Shown in pieces: positions 29,659 to 40,098 of a DNA stretch of 64,000 bases. The DNA lies in NCBI GenBank assembly GCA_964465945.1, contig CAYXMM010000005.1, forward strand, positions 62,001 to 126,000. The letters are read 5' to 3'. The notes under the pieces were generated by a model. The model was not told the DNA's origin, did no database searches, and was given only the letters and a program-made list of their open reading frames with translations. The first letter of the stretch is position 1. Each line of letters begins with the position of its first letter. A program made the position numbers and the translations under genes. Origin of the DNA: JAJRPT01 sp964465945. Its GTDB lineage: Bacteria; Bacteroidota; Ignavibacteria; Kapaibacteriales; UBA2268.

Positions 29659-31032
29659 TTAACTGACTAGTTGTCCAAAAAGAGTTCCTGAAGTTGAACG
29701 ATCAATTTTAACTTTAACAATATCGCCAACTTTAATCAAGTCATTATGAGGGAAAATTGCCACTTTGTTAGTGTCTGTTCTACCTTGCCATTCGTTAGAC
29801 TTCTTCTTACTTTCGCCTTCAACTAAAACTTCGTGAACTCTACCAATTTCAGTTAAATTAATTTCACCGGAAATCATTTGCTGCTGGTCGATTATTTCTT
29901 GTAATCTGCGGGTTTTAACTTCTTCTGGAACGTCATCTTCAAATTTTTCAGCAAGCGTATTTTCTCTTACAGAATACTTAAACATATAAGCACCATCATA
30001 GCGAACTTCTCTCATTAAAGATAAAGTTTCTTGATGGTCTTCTTCTGTTTCAGTGCAGAATCCAGAGATAATATCAGTTGAAAGTGCAATATCAGGAATC
30101 GCAGAACGAATTGCTTCGATTCTTTTTAAATATTCTTCACGATTGTAATCTCTTCGCATTTTTTTAAGAACAGCCGAAGAGCCAGATTGAACAGGTAAAT
30201 GAATATAATTACATATATTTGCATAAGTTGCGTGTGCTTCAATTAAGCCATCACTCATATCGTGAGGGTGAGATGTAGTATATCGGATTCTCATATTCGG
30301 AACAGCTTTTGCGCATTCAGTAAGTAATTTAGGGAAATCTTGAGATGCATCTTTGTCAAAGTATGAATTAACATTTTGACCTAAAAGTGTTACTTCTTTA
30401 ATTCCACTATCATAAAGTTTTTTAACTTCATCTACAACCGATTTTAAGGTTCTTGAGCGTTCACGCCCTCTTGTGTATGGAACAACACAAAAAGCACAGA
30501 AATTATTACATCCGCGCATAATTGAAATCCAAGCAGAAATGCCTTGAGTTCTTAGTGGAGTTATATCTTCATAAGTCTCAACTTTACTAAGTTTTACGGC
30601 TATTCCTTGTTCTCCATCAAAAGCGTTAGAAACAAGAGCTGGTATGCTTCTATATTCATCAGGACCAACAACTAAGCTAACAAGATCGCGTTCGCCAATT
30701 AGTTTGCCTTTCATTCGTTCAGCCATACAGCCAAGAATACCGACAACTAATTTATTATGTTTTCTTCTTTTTAAGCCCCTAAGTTGCGATAATCTATTGA
30801 AAATTTTCTTTTCTGCATTATCGCGAACTGAGCAAGTATTCAATAAAATTACATTTGATTCATTAATATTTTCAGTTAAGAAATAGCCCGCATCTGACAT
30901 TATTGAAGCAACAATTTCAGAATCAGCCACATTCATTTGGCAACCATAAGTTTCAATATATACTCCAAGTGCATTTGGGTTCTTAGTAGTGCTAGTGTTT
31001 GATTTTTTAGGGGCAGTAATATCAATATACAT
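29659..31032 (-). CDS. miaB: MiaB, tRNA-2-methylthio-N6-dimethylallyladenosine synthase
   Basis: Start at the ATG at 31032; a TTG six codons earlier is possible. The 457-residue protein has all three MiaB parts. The N-terminal UPF0004 domain carries the three auxiliary-cluster cysteines (in ETYGCQMN, NTCSVRDN and LGCMAER). The radical-SAM motif is CNNFCAFC, and a C-terminal TRAM domain follows (VLVEGESKKKSNEWQGRTD). It adds the methylthio group to i6A37 of tRNAs. It is a single gene with its own terminator, divergent from the protease gene. Confidence 0.96.
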   Translation of the reverse strand: MYIDITAPKKSNTSTTKNPNALGVYIETYGCQMNVADSEIVASIMSDAGYFLTENINESNVILLNTCSVRDNAEKKIFNRLSQLRGLKRRKHNKLVVGILGCMAERMKGKLIGERDLVSLVVGPDEYRSIPALVSNAFDGEQGIAVKLSKVETYEDITPLRTQGISAWISIMRGCNNFCAFCVVPYTRGRERSRTLKSVVDEVKKLYDSGIKEVTLLGQNVNSYFDKDASQDFPKLLTECAKAVPNMRIRYTTSHPHDMSDGLIEAHATYANICNYIHLPVQSGSSAVLKKMRRDYNREEYLKRIEAIRSAIPDIALSTDIISGFCTETEEDHQETLSLMREVRYDGAYMFKYSVRENTLAEKFEDDVPEEVKTRRLQEIIDQQQMISGEINLTEIGRVHEVLVEGESKKKSNEWQGRTDTNKVAIFPHNDLIKVGDIVKVKIDRSTSGTLFGQLVS

Positions 31033-31177
31033 TATATCAATTTCTTTCAAAAAGTAAAAAAAGTAATAACAAAATTAAATAATTTTATTAAATTATCAAT
31101 ATTCTAAATTCAATTCCAATTTTATTTCTTAATTTATCGAAATTTATTTTGTAAAATTTTAAATAATAGGATAATTT

Positions 31178-33700
31178 ATGAGAATATCAATCTACTTAGG
31201 ACTTTTCTTAATTTCTATTACATCACTTTTTTCTCAAAGCAAAGACACTCCTTCATTTTTAAGGTATTATGAGTATTCAACAAGTATGATGCAAGCTCCT
31301 GATGCTGCATTCAAATTTGGACTTTATGGCTATTCTAACCCTGCAATTACAAGTTATCTCCACGATGCTGATATGCAATTAACTTATGCTTCTAATGCAT
31401 CTAATGATTTAGATAAAATTGGGGTTTTCACTGGCTCGCAAAATTCAGGATTTGGCTTAATTTATGGCAAATATCAAGATTTAGCAAGTAAGAAATATGA
31501 AGTTTATGATTATCGATATTCATTTGCTTTTGGTGGCAAAAATCTATCTTTTGGATTAGGTTATGGTTTTGTTGGAGGCGATAAATCCAAAGCAGGTAGA
31601 AGTAATTCTTGGCAATGGTCATTTTTATATCGACCAAATGGAAATATCTCATTATCCGGAGGTCAAACTCGTTCAATTGATAAGAATGACTATGAGACTA
31701 ATGCTCAAGTTGCAATAAGACCCATCGCATCTTATCCACTTGCTCTTTTTGCTGATGCTTCATTATATAGATCAAATAGTCAAGATTTAGGCGATATTTT
31801 TGATGATGAAAATGGATTAAATAATGCTTTAAGATATAGTTATGGTATTTCTTGGGAATTTATTCGTGGTATAAGAGCAAATTATAGAATGTTTAGCAAG
31901 CCATTTGTAAATGGAGTTGAGATAGATGGTGACTACTATTCATTTGGACTTGACTTAAGTATGGGTACTTATGGGTTGTCAGCGATGATGGGAAGTAATT
32001 CGGATAATAAATTGTTTCAATCGTTTACTTATAGAACAGGTGCAAAAGATAGATCTTTGGTAGATGATTTAGGCATTGTCTTTTTTCAATATTATGTGAG
32101 TTATAATTTATCTGGTACAATAAAATATCAACGTAGCCCTTTCTTTGACAATTCAAGTACATTACTTAATATTTTGCAAGATTTTGAAAATATTAAAAAT
32201 AGTAAATCAATTAGAGGAATTGTTATTAATGCGACTGGCTTTTCTGCTAACCCTTCTATTTCTTGGGAAATTCGAGAAAAATTAAAGGAACTAAAAAAAG
32301 CTGGTAAAAGGGTTATAATTTTTATTGAAAGAACTGGCTTAGAAGGGTATCATTTTGCTTCTGTTGCAGACGAAATTGTAATGGACGAAATGGGCACTGT
32401 TTCTCCTTCTGGTTATGTCCTTGGCGGTAGTTATTATAAAAATATGCTTGAGAAGTTAAAAATTGGCTACGAAGAACTTCGCTTGTTCAAATATAAATCT
32501 GCAGCTGAACGATTTGCTCGCGAAGATATGTCCGAAGGGCAAAGAGAGCAACTTCAAGCACTAATAGATAGTTGGTATAAAACAACAACAGAGGAGATTG
32601 TTGCTGGAAGACCACAAATTGAAATTGCAGATGTAGATAAATTAGTAAATGACAAACTTTTCTATTTTACGAGTGAATTAAAAGAGAAAAAATTTATTGA
32701 TGTGATTGGAAGATGGACAGATAAATCTGAGGTTATTAAAGAAATTGACAAAAGTGCTATTATTCTGCCACAAGCATTTATATCAGTTCAAAAACCAGAA
32801 CCATTCGACGATAAATGGGGGAGTGAAAGCGATGGTATCGCTGTAATTTATGTGGTTGGTATTTGTGCTATGGACGAAGGAATTAACGCAAGAAAACTCG
32901 TAGAAAGTGTTAAAAGTGCGGTTGAAGATAATGATATAAAAGCGATAGTACTAAGGGTTGATTCTCCGGGTGGTGATGCTCTTGCCTCCGAATATATAGC
33001 AAAGGTTGTGCGTGAAAATAAAGATAAAAAGCCAATAATAATATCTCAAGGAATGCTTGCAGCATCAGGCGGTTACTGGCTTTCAATGGACGGGGATAAA
33101 ATCTTATCAAGCCCTAAAACTATCACTGGTTCTATTGGTGTTATATCCTCTTGGATGTATGACAAAGGTGCAAGCACAGAATTAGGTATAACAACTGATA
33201 AAGTACAAAAAGGAAAATATGCTGACTTGGGCTATTCTTGGGGGCTACCAATTATCGGGCTTGGGCTTCCTACAAGAGATTTAACTGCAGACGAACGCAA
33301 ACAATGGGAAGGAACAATCTCTACTATGTATCAAGATTTTATTGGTAAAGTAGCAAAAGGAAGAGGAATGGAGAAAGACTCAGTTCATCAAGTAGCACAA
33401 GGCAGAGTTTGGACTGGTGCTGATGCGATAAGTAAGGGTTTAGTTGATGAAATTGGTGGCTTAGATGCTGCTATTAAACTCGCTCGTAAAGAAGCTGGCT
33501 TTAAACAAGATGAACTTCAACAAATTTATGAATATCCTGTTCCAAGATTTGATTTATCGCAATTTTTGGGTGGACTAACTGGAGTTAATATTAAATCAGC
33601 AGTTGAAAAAATTAATATGCTAAAATTCAGGGCGGAAAATAATGGAATGCCTATGCCACTTGTTCCTATAGATTTTTGGCAATATTATGTTAACGAATAA
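31178..33700 (+). CDS. sppA: SppA-type (S49) protease with N-terminal outer-membrane-like domain
   Basis: A protein of 840 residues. A signal peptide (to SLFSQ) is followed by about 260 residues of alternating strands with Gly/aromatic pattern (SFAFGGKNLSFGLGYGFVGG), like a barrel or barrel-derived domain, which ordinary SppA (about 600 residues) lacks. Two S49 repeats follow. The general-base lysine is expected in LRLFKYKSAAERF (near 438), and the nucleophile Ser (near 630) is in GMLAASGGYW, after DSPGGDALASE. It degrades signal peptides or membrane protein fragments; the extra domain may place it at the outer membrane (inference). Confidence 0.9.
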   Translation: MRISIYLGLFLISITSLFSQSKDTPSFLRYYEYSTSMMQAPDAAFKFGLYGYSNPAITSYLHDADMQLTYASNASNDLDKIGVFTGSQNSGFGLIYGKYQDLASKKYEVYDYRYSFAFGGKNLSFGLGYGFVGGDKSKAGRSNSWQWSFLYRPNGNISLSGGQTRSIDKNDYETNAQVAIRPIASYPLALFADASLYRSNSQDLGDIFDDENGLNNALRYSYGISWEFIRGIRANYRMFSKPFVNGVEIDGDYYSFGLDLSMGTYGLSAMMGSNSDNKLFQSFTYRTGAKDRSLVDDLGIVFFQYYVSYNLSGTIKYQRSPFFDNSSTLLNILQDFENIKNSKSIRGIVINATGFSANPSISWEIREKLKELKKAGKRVIIFIERTGLEGYHFASVADEIVMDEMGTVSPSGYVLGGSYYKNMLEKLKIGYEELRLFKYKSAAERFAREDMSEGQREQLQALIDSWYKTTTEEIVAGRPQIEIADVDKLVNDKLFYFTSELKEKKFIDVIGRWTDKSEVIKEIDKSAIILPQAFISVQKPEPFDDKWGSESDGIAVIYVVGICAMDEGINARKLVESVKSAVEDNDIKAIVLRVDSPGGDALASEYIAKVVRENKDKKPIIISQGMLAASGGYWLSMDGDKILSSPKTITGSIGVISSWMYDKGASTELGITTDKVQKGKYADLGYSWGLPIIGLGLPTRDLTADERKQWEGTISTMYQDFIGKVAKGRGMEKDSVHQVAQGRVWTGADAISKGLVDEIGGLDAAIKLARKEAGFKQDELQQIYEYPVPRFDLSQFLGGLTGVNIKSAVEKINMLKFRAENNGMPMPLVPIDFWQYYVNE

Positions 33701-33760
33701 TTAATAATTAACTAATAATAAATTATCTTGTTCGTCGAATAAATAAAAATTAGGTACAAA

Positions 33761-34327
33761 ATGAAAAAGTTGATATTTGCAATAATATTTATACTCGGTA
33801 TATCTACTTTTATTTATTCGGCGACAAAGAAGTCGAAAGGCGAAATGAATAAAACAATTTATGATTTTAAAGTAAAAACAATCGACGGGAAAGATAAATC
33901 CCTCGCCGATTATAAGGGCAAAGTCTTGCTAATTGTTAATACCGCATCGGAATGTGGCTACACACCACAATACACAGGACTTCAAGAACTTTACATAAAA
34001 TATAAAGAGCAAGGATTTGAAGTTCTTGGATTTCCTTGCAATCAATTTGGAGGACAAGAGCCAGGAACAAACTCAGAAATTAAATCATTCTGTTCTACCT
34101 ATTATTCAATAACATTCCCGATGTTTGAAAAAATTGAAGTGAATGGCGATAACGCAGATGCATTATATAAATACTTAAAATCAGCACAGTCAGGGCTTAT
34201 AACAGACGATATAAAATGGAATTTCACAAAATTTCTAATTGATAAAAATGGCAATCCAGTAGACAGATACGGCTCTGCTACTACACCGGAATCAATTTCA
34301 AAAGATATTGAAGAGTTGTTAAAATAA
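33761..34327 (+). CDS. Exported glutathione peroxidase family protein
   Basis: A protein of 188 residues with a signal-like N-terminus (KLIFAIIFILGISTFIYS). The catalytic Cys65 is in NTASECGYTPQY, where some homologues have selenocysteine. FPCNQFGGQEPG follows with Q99, and WNFTKFLI holds the Trp-Asn of the tetrad. C93 could be a resolving cysteine, as in thioredoxin-dependent versions. Reduces peroxides or lipid hydroperoxides, probably in the periplasm. It ends at a clear terminator. Confidence 0.93.
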   Translation: MKKLIFAIIFILGISTFIYSATKKSKGEMNKTIYDFKVKTIDGKDKSLADYKGKVLLIVNTASECGYTPQYTGLQELYIKYKEQGFEVLGFPCNQFGGQEPGTNSEIKSFCSTYYSITFPMFEKIEVNGDNADALYKYLKSAQSGLITDDIKWNFTKFLIDKNGNPVDRYGSATTPESISKDIEELLK

Positions 34328-34331
34328 ATAA

Positions 34332-34360
34332 AAGCCGAGTAAAAGCTCGGCTTAATTTTT
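34332..34360 (+). terminator. Rho-independent terminator after the peroxidase gene
   Basis: AAGCCGAG pairs with CTCGGCTT (34346-34353) around a six-base loop, followed by AATTTTT. It starts five bases after the stop codon. Confidence 0.88.
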
Positions 34361-34539
34361 AAAATTTGAAAATTCGACTTTAAAGTTATTATAAGCTTAA
34401 TGTATATATATAAACGCATTATTTTAATCAATTGGAAACTTTCAAATCTTCAGGATATTTAATTAAATTAATAAATAGTTCTTTCCAAACTTTTTCAAAA
34501 TTACTAAGATACTAAAATAAAAAATTGGATAAAATTACT

Positions 34540-34547
34540 TAAATTTG
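34540..34547 (+). promoter_or_regulatory. TAnnTTTG -7 box upstream of rfbB
   Basis: TAAATTTG fits the -7 consensus and lies 27 bases before the rfbB ATG. No convincing -33 TTTG at 18-23 bases was found, so this is tentative. Confidence 0.35.
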
Positions 34548-34574
34548 TATTTTATATAATTTTATAAGTTAAAA

Positions 34575-35591
34575 ATGGAAAATATTTTAGTTACTGGTGG
34601 AGCTGGCTTTATTGGTTCTAATTTTATAAGATATTTGTTAAATGAATCAGATGATGTAAATATAATTAATTATGATTGTTTGACTTATGCTGGGAATTTA
34701 GCTAATCTTAAGGATATTGAAAATAATCGAAATTATAGATTTGTGAAAGGTGATATTAAAAATTCTGAATTTTTGGAATTTATTATAAATGAATATAAAA
34801 TTTCCGGAATAATTAATTTTGCTGCTGAGTCTCATGTTGATAGGTCTATTGAAAACTCACGTCCATTTATTGATACAAATATAGTAGGTACTTTAAATAT
34901 TTTAGAAGCAGTAAAGAAATTGCATGTAAAATCATTTTTACAAGTTTCAACAGATGAAGTTTATGGCTCGTTAGGAGCAGAAGGGTTTTTTACTGAAACC
35001 ACGTCTTTATCTCCTAATTCACCTTATTCAGCATCTAAATCTTCTGCCGATCAACTATGTTTAGCTTTTAATCATACATTTGGGATAGATGTAAAGATAA
35101 CACGTTGTTCCAACAATTATGGACCAATGCAGTTCCCAGAAAAACTAATACCTTTAATGATTAGCAATGCGTTAGAAGATAAGGAATTACCTATTTATGG
35201 CGATGGAATGAATATTAGAGATTGGTTGTATGTAGATGACCATTGTTCTGCTATTTGGGAAGTTTTCAAAAATGGTAAAAGCGGTGAGGTTTATAATGTT
35301 GGCGGAAATAACGAAAAAGCAAATATTGAAATTGTAAAAGGTATTTTAAGCCAGTTAGGAAAGCCAGAAAGTTTAATTAAATATGTAAAAGATAGACCAG
35401 GACATGATAGACGCTATGCAATTGATAATTCTAAAATTAAAAATGAGTTGGGTTGGGAGCCAAAAGTAGATTTTGAAACTGGAATAAAGATGACAATTCA
35501 ATGGTATTTAGATAACAAAGAATGGTCAAAGCACGTAAGGTCTGGTGAGTATTTGAATTTTTACAATAAATGGTATGGCGATAAGTTTTGA
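34575..35591 (+). CDS. rfbB: dTDP-glucose 4,6-dehydratase
   Basis: A protein of 338 residues, normal for the family. NAD-binding GGAGFIG (8-14), then STDEVYG with the catalytic T126-D127-E128, Y151-x3-K155 in YSASKSSAD, and NNYGPMQFPEKLIPLMI, GDGMNIRDWLYVDDH and GHDRRYAID as expected for RfbB/RmlB. Makes dTDP-4-keto-6-deoxyglucose for deoxysugars. It is the first gene of an envelope polysaccharide operon. The partner thymidylyltransferase is not in the window. Confidence 0.96.
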   Translation: MENILVTGGAGFIGSNFIRYLLNESDDVNIINYDCLTYAGNLANLKDIENNRNYRFVKGDIKNSEFLEFIINEYKISGIINFAAESHVDRSIENSRPFIDTNIVGTLNILEAVKKLHVKSFLQVSTDEVYGSLGAEGFFTETTSLSPNSPYSASKSSADQLCLAFNHTFGIDVKITRCSNNYGPMQFPEKLIPLMISNALEDKELPIYGDGMNIRDWLYVDDHCSAIWEVFKNGKSGEVYNVGGNNEKANIEIVKGILSQLGKPESLIKYVKDRPGHDRRYAIDNSKIKNELGWEPKVDFETGIKMTIQWYLDNKEWSKHVRSGEYLNFYNKWYGDKF

Positions 35592-36700
35592 GTTATAAAA
35601 TTATATCTGTTGTTGGTGCAAGACCAAATTTTATGAAAGTTGCTCCATTAAGTAGAGCATTTGATTCAGTGGAAGAAATAGAACACATCATTGTTCATAC
35701 AGGTCAGCATTATGATAAAAATATGTCTGATGCATTTTTTGAAGATTTAGATATGCCACAACCTAAGCATTTTTTAAATGTTGGTTCAGCCACACATTCA
35801 GAGCAAACTGCAAGAATAATGATTGAATTTGAAAAAGTTCTTGATATTGAAAAACCTAATATGGTGATTGTTGTTGGCGATGTTAATTCTACTATTGCTT
35901 GTGCTTTGACTGCAACAAAAAAAAATATTTTAGTATCACATATCGAAGCAGGGTTAAGAAGTTTTGATAGATCAATGCCTGAGGAGATTAATAGATTAGC
36001 AACTGATGCAATTTGTGATTTTGCTTTTGTCAGTGAACCTTCTGGAATGAAGCATTTGAAAGAAGAAAATTTTCCTTTAGAAAAAACTTTCTTTGTTGGT
36101 AATAATATGATTGATTCTCAATACTATGGACTTAAAAAGTTAGAAAGTAGAGAAGATTTAAAAGGTTTAATTCCAAAAGATGATTATGCTCTTATAACTA
36201 TTCATAGACCATCAAATGTTGATAATAAACAGCAACTCTCGATGTTGATGAACTTATTGAATGAGTATTCAAAACAAATTAAAATGATATTCCCTATTCA
36301 CCCAAGAACTGTGAATAATTTAGAAAAATTTGGATTAAAAGAATTGATTTTTGACAATCCTAACATAATAACCTACGAGCCACTTTCTTATTTAAAATTC
36401 TTAAATTTTATGAAAGAAGCTCGTTTAGTCATAACAGATTCTGGTGGAGTCCAAGAAGAAACAACTGCATTGAAAGTCCCTTGTATTACACTTAGAAATA
36501 GCACTGAGCGACCTATCACAGTAGAAGTCGGAACTAATGAGTTAGTTATCCCAGAGGAAAAATTAATTAGAGAAGCATTTGATAAAGTTTTGAATGGTAA
36601 GTTTAAAAATGGCAATATTCCTGAATTATGGGATGGAAATGCTGCAATTAGAACTTGCAATATTATTTTAAAAATATTAAAAAGTAGAAAAAATGATTAA
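35588..36700 (+). CDS. wecB: UDP-N-acetylglucosamine 2-epimerase (non-hydrolysing)
   Basis: Starts with TTG at 35588, overlapping the rfbB stop as TTGA. The 370-residue protein begins SYKIISVVGARPNFMKVAPL and contains HTGQHYDKNMSD, VVGDVNSTIA, HIEAGLRSFDRSMPEE, ITIHRPSNVD and ITDSGGVQEE, all standard for WecB. Provides UDP-ManNAc. The TTG start and four-base overlap imply coupled translation with rfbB. Confidence 0.95.
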   Translation: MSYKIISVVGARPNFMKVAPLSRAFDSVEEIEHIIVHTGQHYDKNMSDAFFEDLDMPQPKHFLNVGSATHSEQTARIMIEFEKVLDIEKPNMVIVVGDVNSTIACALTATKKNILVSHIEAGLRSFDRSMPEEINRLATDAICDFAFVSEPSGMKHLKEENFPLEKTFFVGNNMIDSQYYGLKKLESREDLKGLIPKDDYALITIHRPSNVDNKQQLSMLMNLLNEYSKQIKMIFPIHPRTVNNLEKFGLKELIFDNPNIITYEPLSYLKFLNFMKEARLVITDSGGVQEETTALKVPCITLRNSTERPITVEVGTNELVIPEEKLIREAFDKVLNGKFKNGNIPELWDGNAAIRTCNIILKILKSRKND

Positions 36701-38399
36701 ATATTTATTATTATTTATATTGACTAACTTCGCATATTCTCAGTCTGTTGGGGATTTTGGTAATGAGTCAATTATGAAAAGTGGATTAGATAGTAAACTA
36801 AAAAAACAGCAAGAATTATCAAAAATTGAAAATACCCCTGCTACAGGTTTTGTTGATAACGAAATGTATTACTTGGGACCTGGTGATGTTGTATTTTTAA
36901 AGTCAATTCCTGCTTTTCCCGAAGGTGAAATTTTGACAATAACTCCAGAAGGTATTTTGAATTTACCAAGAAGTTATGGAAAAATAGATGTTAAAGGAAT
37001 AACTTTTAATGAAGTTACAAAGCTCATTTCCGAAAGACTAAAATCTGACAATATTAGCTTAGACTTGTATAAAGCGAAAGTTTGTTCAATTGAAATTAGT
37101 GGCGATGTACTTAATGCTGGTATTTTTACTTTACCAGGGACTTATAGAGTTTCTGATGTATTTAATATGTCAAATTATCTATCGGAACAATCCACGAATG
37201 AAGTTACTCAGTTAAAAAACTTGAATAAATTTAAACAAGAATCAAGGTACAAAGAAAACGGTAGCATAGAGAGAAACAGTGGATATTTTAAAGAAAGAAA
37301 TATTAAAATTATTCGGTTTGATGGGAAAATATTTAATGCTGATATTATCAAGTCTATGAATCTTGATAACAAAAAATTAAACCCATACATAATGCCAGGA
37401 GATAAAATTATAATCTCAGAAAGCACTTCAAAATTTAATAATTTTCAAATTCGTGGTGCTGTAATCAACGAAGCGACAATTATGTTTAAAGATGGCGATA
37501 AACTTTCTGATTTAATTAAAATGGCGCAAGGTTTAAATTTTGATGCAGACTTGGATAATGTTAAGCTTTATTCTAATAATAATGAAATTACTGAAATTAG
37601 CATTAATGAAAACTTAGATATTATAGGAAATGACCCTACTTTGACTCCTAATTCAATTTTATTAGTTGGGCAGAGGGATATTGAGAAGTTTTCAACTACT
37701 GGGGTTGTTACAGTTAAAGGTGAAGTTTTAAAACCAGGTGCTATTGTTATTCAAAATGGCAAAACAAAAATTTCAGAAATTATTGATATGGCAGGTGGCT
37801 TAAAAGAAACTGCTTATCTACCCTTAGCAAGAGTTAGTTCTAAAATCAAAGAAGAAAATAGTGATTTTTGGGAATTATATCGTCAAGATGCTTTCTTTCA
37901 ATATTCTGATTTAGGCGTTGATGATACTTTGAGAATGAATATTGATACAAAAATTAAATCTCCATATTTAGCAATTGATGTTGAAAATGCTGTTAAAGGT
38001 GGAAAGGATAATATTGCCCTTTATGACGGCGACCAAATTTATATTCCTAAAAGTCCAAATAGAATATATGTTTTCGGTAAAGTTTTCAACCCAGGGTTTG
38101 TAGAATTTAACGAAGGTAAGTCATTCAAATGGTACTTAGAGCAAGTAGGAGGAGCGTTACCATCAGCTGATGCTTCAAGGACAAGAATAATTCGTGGAAA
38201 TAATATGACTTGGGTTGAACCGGAAGACCATACTATAATATATGCTGGGGATATGATTTATGTGCCTTCTTATCCTGAGATTAGCGAACAAGCTCAAATT
38301 CAAAAATGGGCTACTTATACGAGTATAGGGGTCTCGATTATTAACGTTATTATATTTATTGTTGCAAATATAATTGCATATCAAAATAGCAAAAAATAG
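36693..38399 (+). CDS. Polysaccharide export protein with several SLBB domains
   Basis: A protein of 568 residues. A signal peptide (LLFILTNFAYSQ) is followed by the export domain (YYLGPGDVVFLKSI, then LTITPEGILNLPR, near 60-130) and a series of SLBB/soluble-ligand beta-grasp units (VCSIEISGDVLNAGIFTL, VVTVKGEVLKPGAIVI and RIYVFGKVFNPGFVEF). The C-terminus has a hydrophobic helix (YTSIGVSIINVIIFIVANII) that may insert in the outer membrane, as in Wza. No lipobox cysteine is visible. It overlaps wecB by eight bases. Close in layout to the 51228-52862 protein. Confidence 0.9.
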   Translation: MIKYLLLFILTNFAYSQSVGDFGNESIMKSGLDSKLKKQQELSKIENTPATGFVDNEMYYLGPGDVVFLKSIPAFPEGEILTITPEGILNLPRSYGKIDVKGITFNEVTKLISERLKSDNISLDLYKAKVCSIEISGDVLNAGIFTLPGTYRVSDVFNMSNYLSEQSTNEVTQLKNLNKFKQESRYKENGSIERNSGYFKERNIKIIRFDGKIFNADIIKSMNLDNKKLNPYIMPGDKIIISESTSKFNNFQIRGAVINEATIMFKDGDKLSDLIKMAQGLNFDADLDNVKLYSNNNEITEISINENLDIIGNDPTLTPNSILLVGQRDIEKFSTTGVVTVKGEVLKPGAIVIQNGKTKISEIIDMAGGLKETAYLPLARVSSKIKEENSDFWELYRQDAFFQYSDLGVDDTLRMNIDTKIKSPYLAIDVENAVKGGKDNIALYDGDQIYIPKSPNRIYVFGKVFNPGFVEFNEGKSFKWYLEQVGGALPSADASRTRIIRGNNMTWVEPEDHTIIYAGDMIYVPSYPEISEQAQIQKWATYTSIGVSIINVIIFIVANIIAYQNSKK

Positions 38400-38402
38400 A
38401 TT

Positions 38403-40028
38403 ATGAAAACAATGCTTTTTTTCCTTTTATCATTTTCATATTTATCATATTCTCAAGTAGAGCATGTGCATATTTATCATCCCGTTTATGACTTTTTAAT
38501 TAGGGCTGAAGCAAAGGGTTTATTACCATATTTTTCAACTTCTCAATTACCTTTACAACGAAAAGACATTATTAGTGCTTTACAAGAATTAGAAGCAAAT
38601 AAATCTCAACTTTCTGAAAATGAATATTCAACCTTAAAATCATTTTTACAAGAATTTGCAGTGATTAATAAACCAACTGCAGTGATTTTTAAAAGTGATA
38701 CTGATACAAATCAATTATTTTTTAATAATTTATTTAAAAATAAAGAAAAATACGTTTATAACTATGAAGATAGCATCAATTCAGTGAGAATAGAGCCGTT
38801 AGGTTCTGTTGAGAATATGTATCAAAAATATGATAAAACTGAGAACGCTTTAATTGCACAAGGTGGTGGTCGGTTATACGGAACTATTCAAGGTAAAATT
38901 GGGTATTTTTTACAAGCGACAAATGGGACAATACTTTCAGGACCCGAAGATGTTTTATTACATGACAGAAAATTATCTCAAAACATTAAATTAACTGAAC
39001 TTCATAGTGATTTCGATTTTACTGAATCACATATTAGAGCTGAATTTGGAAGTATTTATTTTTATATAGGACGTGAAAGTAGATTACTTGGCTCAGGAAT
39101 AAACCAAAGATTATTCAATTCAGACCTTGCACCTCCTTACGATGCCATTGCCTTAGGATATAAATCCAAAAATTTTGAATATAGATTTACTCATGGCTCA
39201 TTACTTGGAAGCCCAATTGACACTCTAAAAGAAATTGGGTTTAATTCTGAATTTAATAATAAATATATATCGCAACATAGATTTGCATTAAAAATGAAAA
39301 AAGGAGAAATTGCTCTTTACGAAGCAGTTATCTATTCAAGAGGAATTGATTTAGCATATTTGAATCCCTTAAGATTTCTAAAAACTTTAGAACACGCTCT
39401 TCGTGATAGAGATAATACACTTTTAGGTGCAGATTTTACATATCGACCAATAAATAATTTTGAATTAAAGGGTTCTTATATTTTAGATGATATAATATTT
39501 TCTAAAATAGGTGAGGGTTTCTGGAGTAACAAAGCAGCCTATAATGTCGGATTTTGGTATACCCCTGGAATTGATTTAGATTTTGGGCTTGAGTATGCAA
39601 GAGTTGAACCATATACCTTTTCTCATTTTAATTATCAAAATGCTGTATTGAATGATAGTAAATTAATAATGGGATACTTAACTCCAAACTCTGAAAAGTA
39701 CTCTTTATCTACAAAATATTGGTGGGGAGGACGTTATCCTCTAAAATTAGATTTAGAATATTTACGACACGGAGAGAACATCTACCAAGGAGATAGCCTG
39801 TATTATAATGCTGGTGGAAACCCACTCCAAACAAGAAGACCACAAGATAAAGAAAGTATTAACTTCTTAGATGGTAAAAAAGTGAATATTTTATCAGCAC
39901 AAATAGATTTCACTTTTGAAGTAACAAGAAATTTGAATATTGGGATAATCTACAGGGCTAATTATAATGAATTTGACAAAAAGGTCAATCATCATTTGAG
40001 AACAAGAATTAGATTTTGGGAATTTTAA
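38403..40028 (+). CDS. Wzi-like capsule assembly outer-membrane protein
   Basis: A protein of 541 residues. A signal peptide (KTMLFFLLSFSYLSYSQ) is followed by HVHIYHPVYDFLIRAEAKGL and LPLQRKDIISALQELE, the helical N-terminal region of Bacteroidota Wzi-family proteins. A barrel with FYIGRESRLLGSGIN and TYRPINNFELKGSYILD strands follows, ending at an aromatic residue (RIRFWEF), as typical barrels do. Wzi attaches or organises surface polysaccharide. It is the last gene of the rfbB operon, three bases after the export protein. Confidence 0.85.
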   Translation: MKTMLFFLLSFSYLSYSQVEHVHIYHPVYDFLIRAEAKGLLPYFSTSQLPLQRKDIISALQELEANKSQLSENEYSTLKSFLQEFAVINKPTAVIFKSDTDTNQLFFNNLFKNKEKYVYNYEDSINSVRIEPLGSVENMYQKYDKTENALIAQGGGRLYGTIQGKIGYFLQATNGTILSGPEDVLLHDRKLSQNIKLTELHSDFDFTESHIRAEFGSIYFYIGRESRLLGSGINQRLFNSDLAPPYDAIALGYKSKNFEYRFTHGSLLGSPIDTLKEIGFNSEFNNKYISQHRFALKMKKGEIALYEAVIYSRGIDLAYLNPLRFLKTLEHALRDRDNTLLGADFTYRPINNFELKGSYILDDIIFSKIGEGFWSNKAAYNVGFWYTPGIDLDFGLEYARVEPYTFSHFNYQNAVLNDSKLIMGYLTPNSEKYSLSTKYWWGGRYPLKLDLEYLRHGENIYQGDSLYYNAGGNPLQTRRPQDKESINFLDGKKVNILSAQIDFTFEVTRNLNIGIIYRANYNEFDKKVNHHLRTRIRFWEF

Positions 40029-40098
40029 TAAATAGAACAAAATTAGATTTTAATCGTAATATTTTTTAGTATTTTTAATTAATTATTATTGTAAAAAA

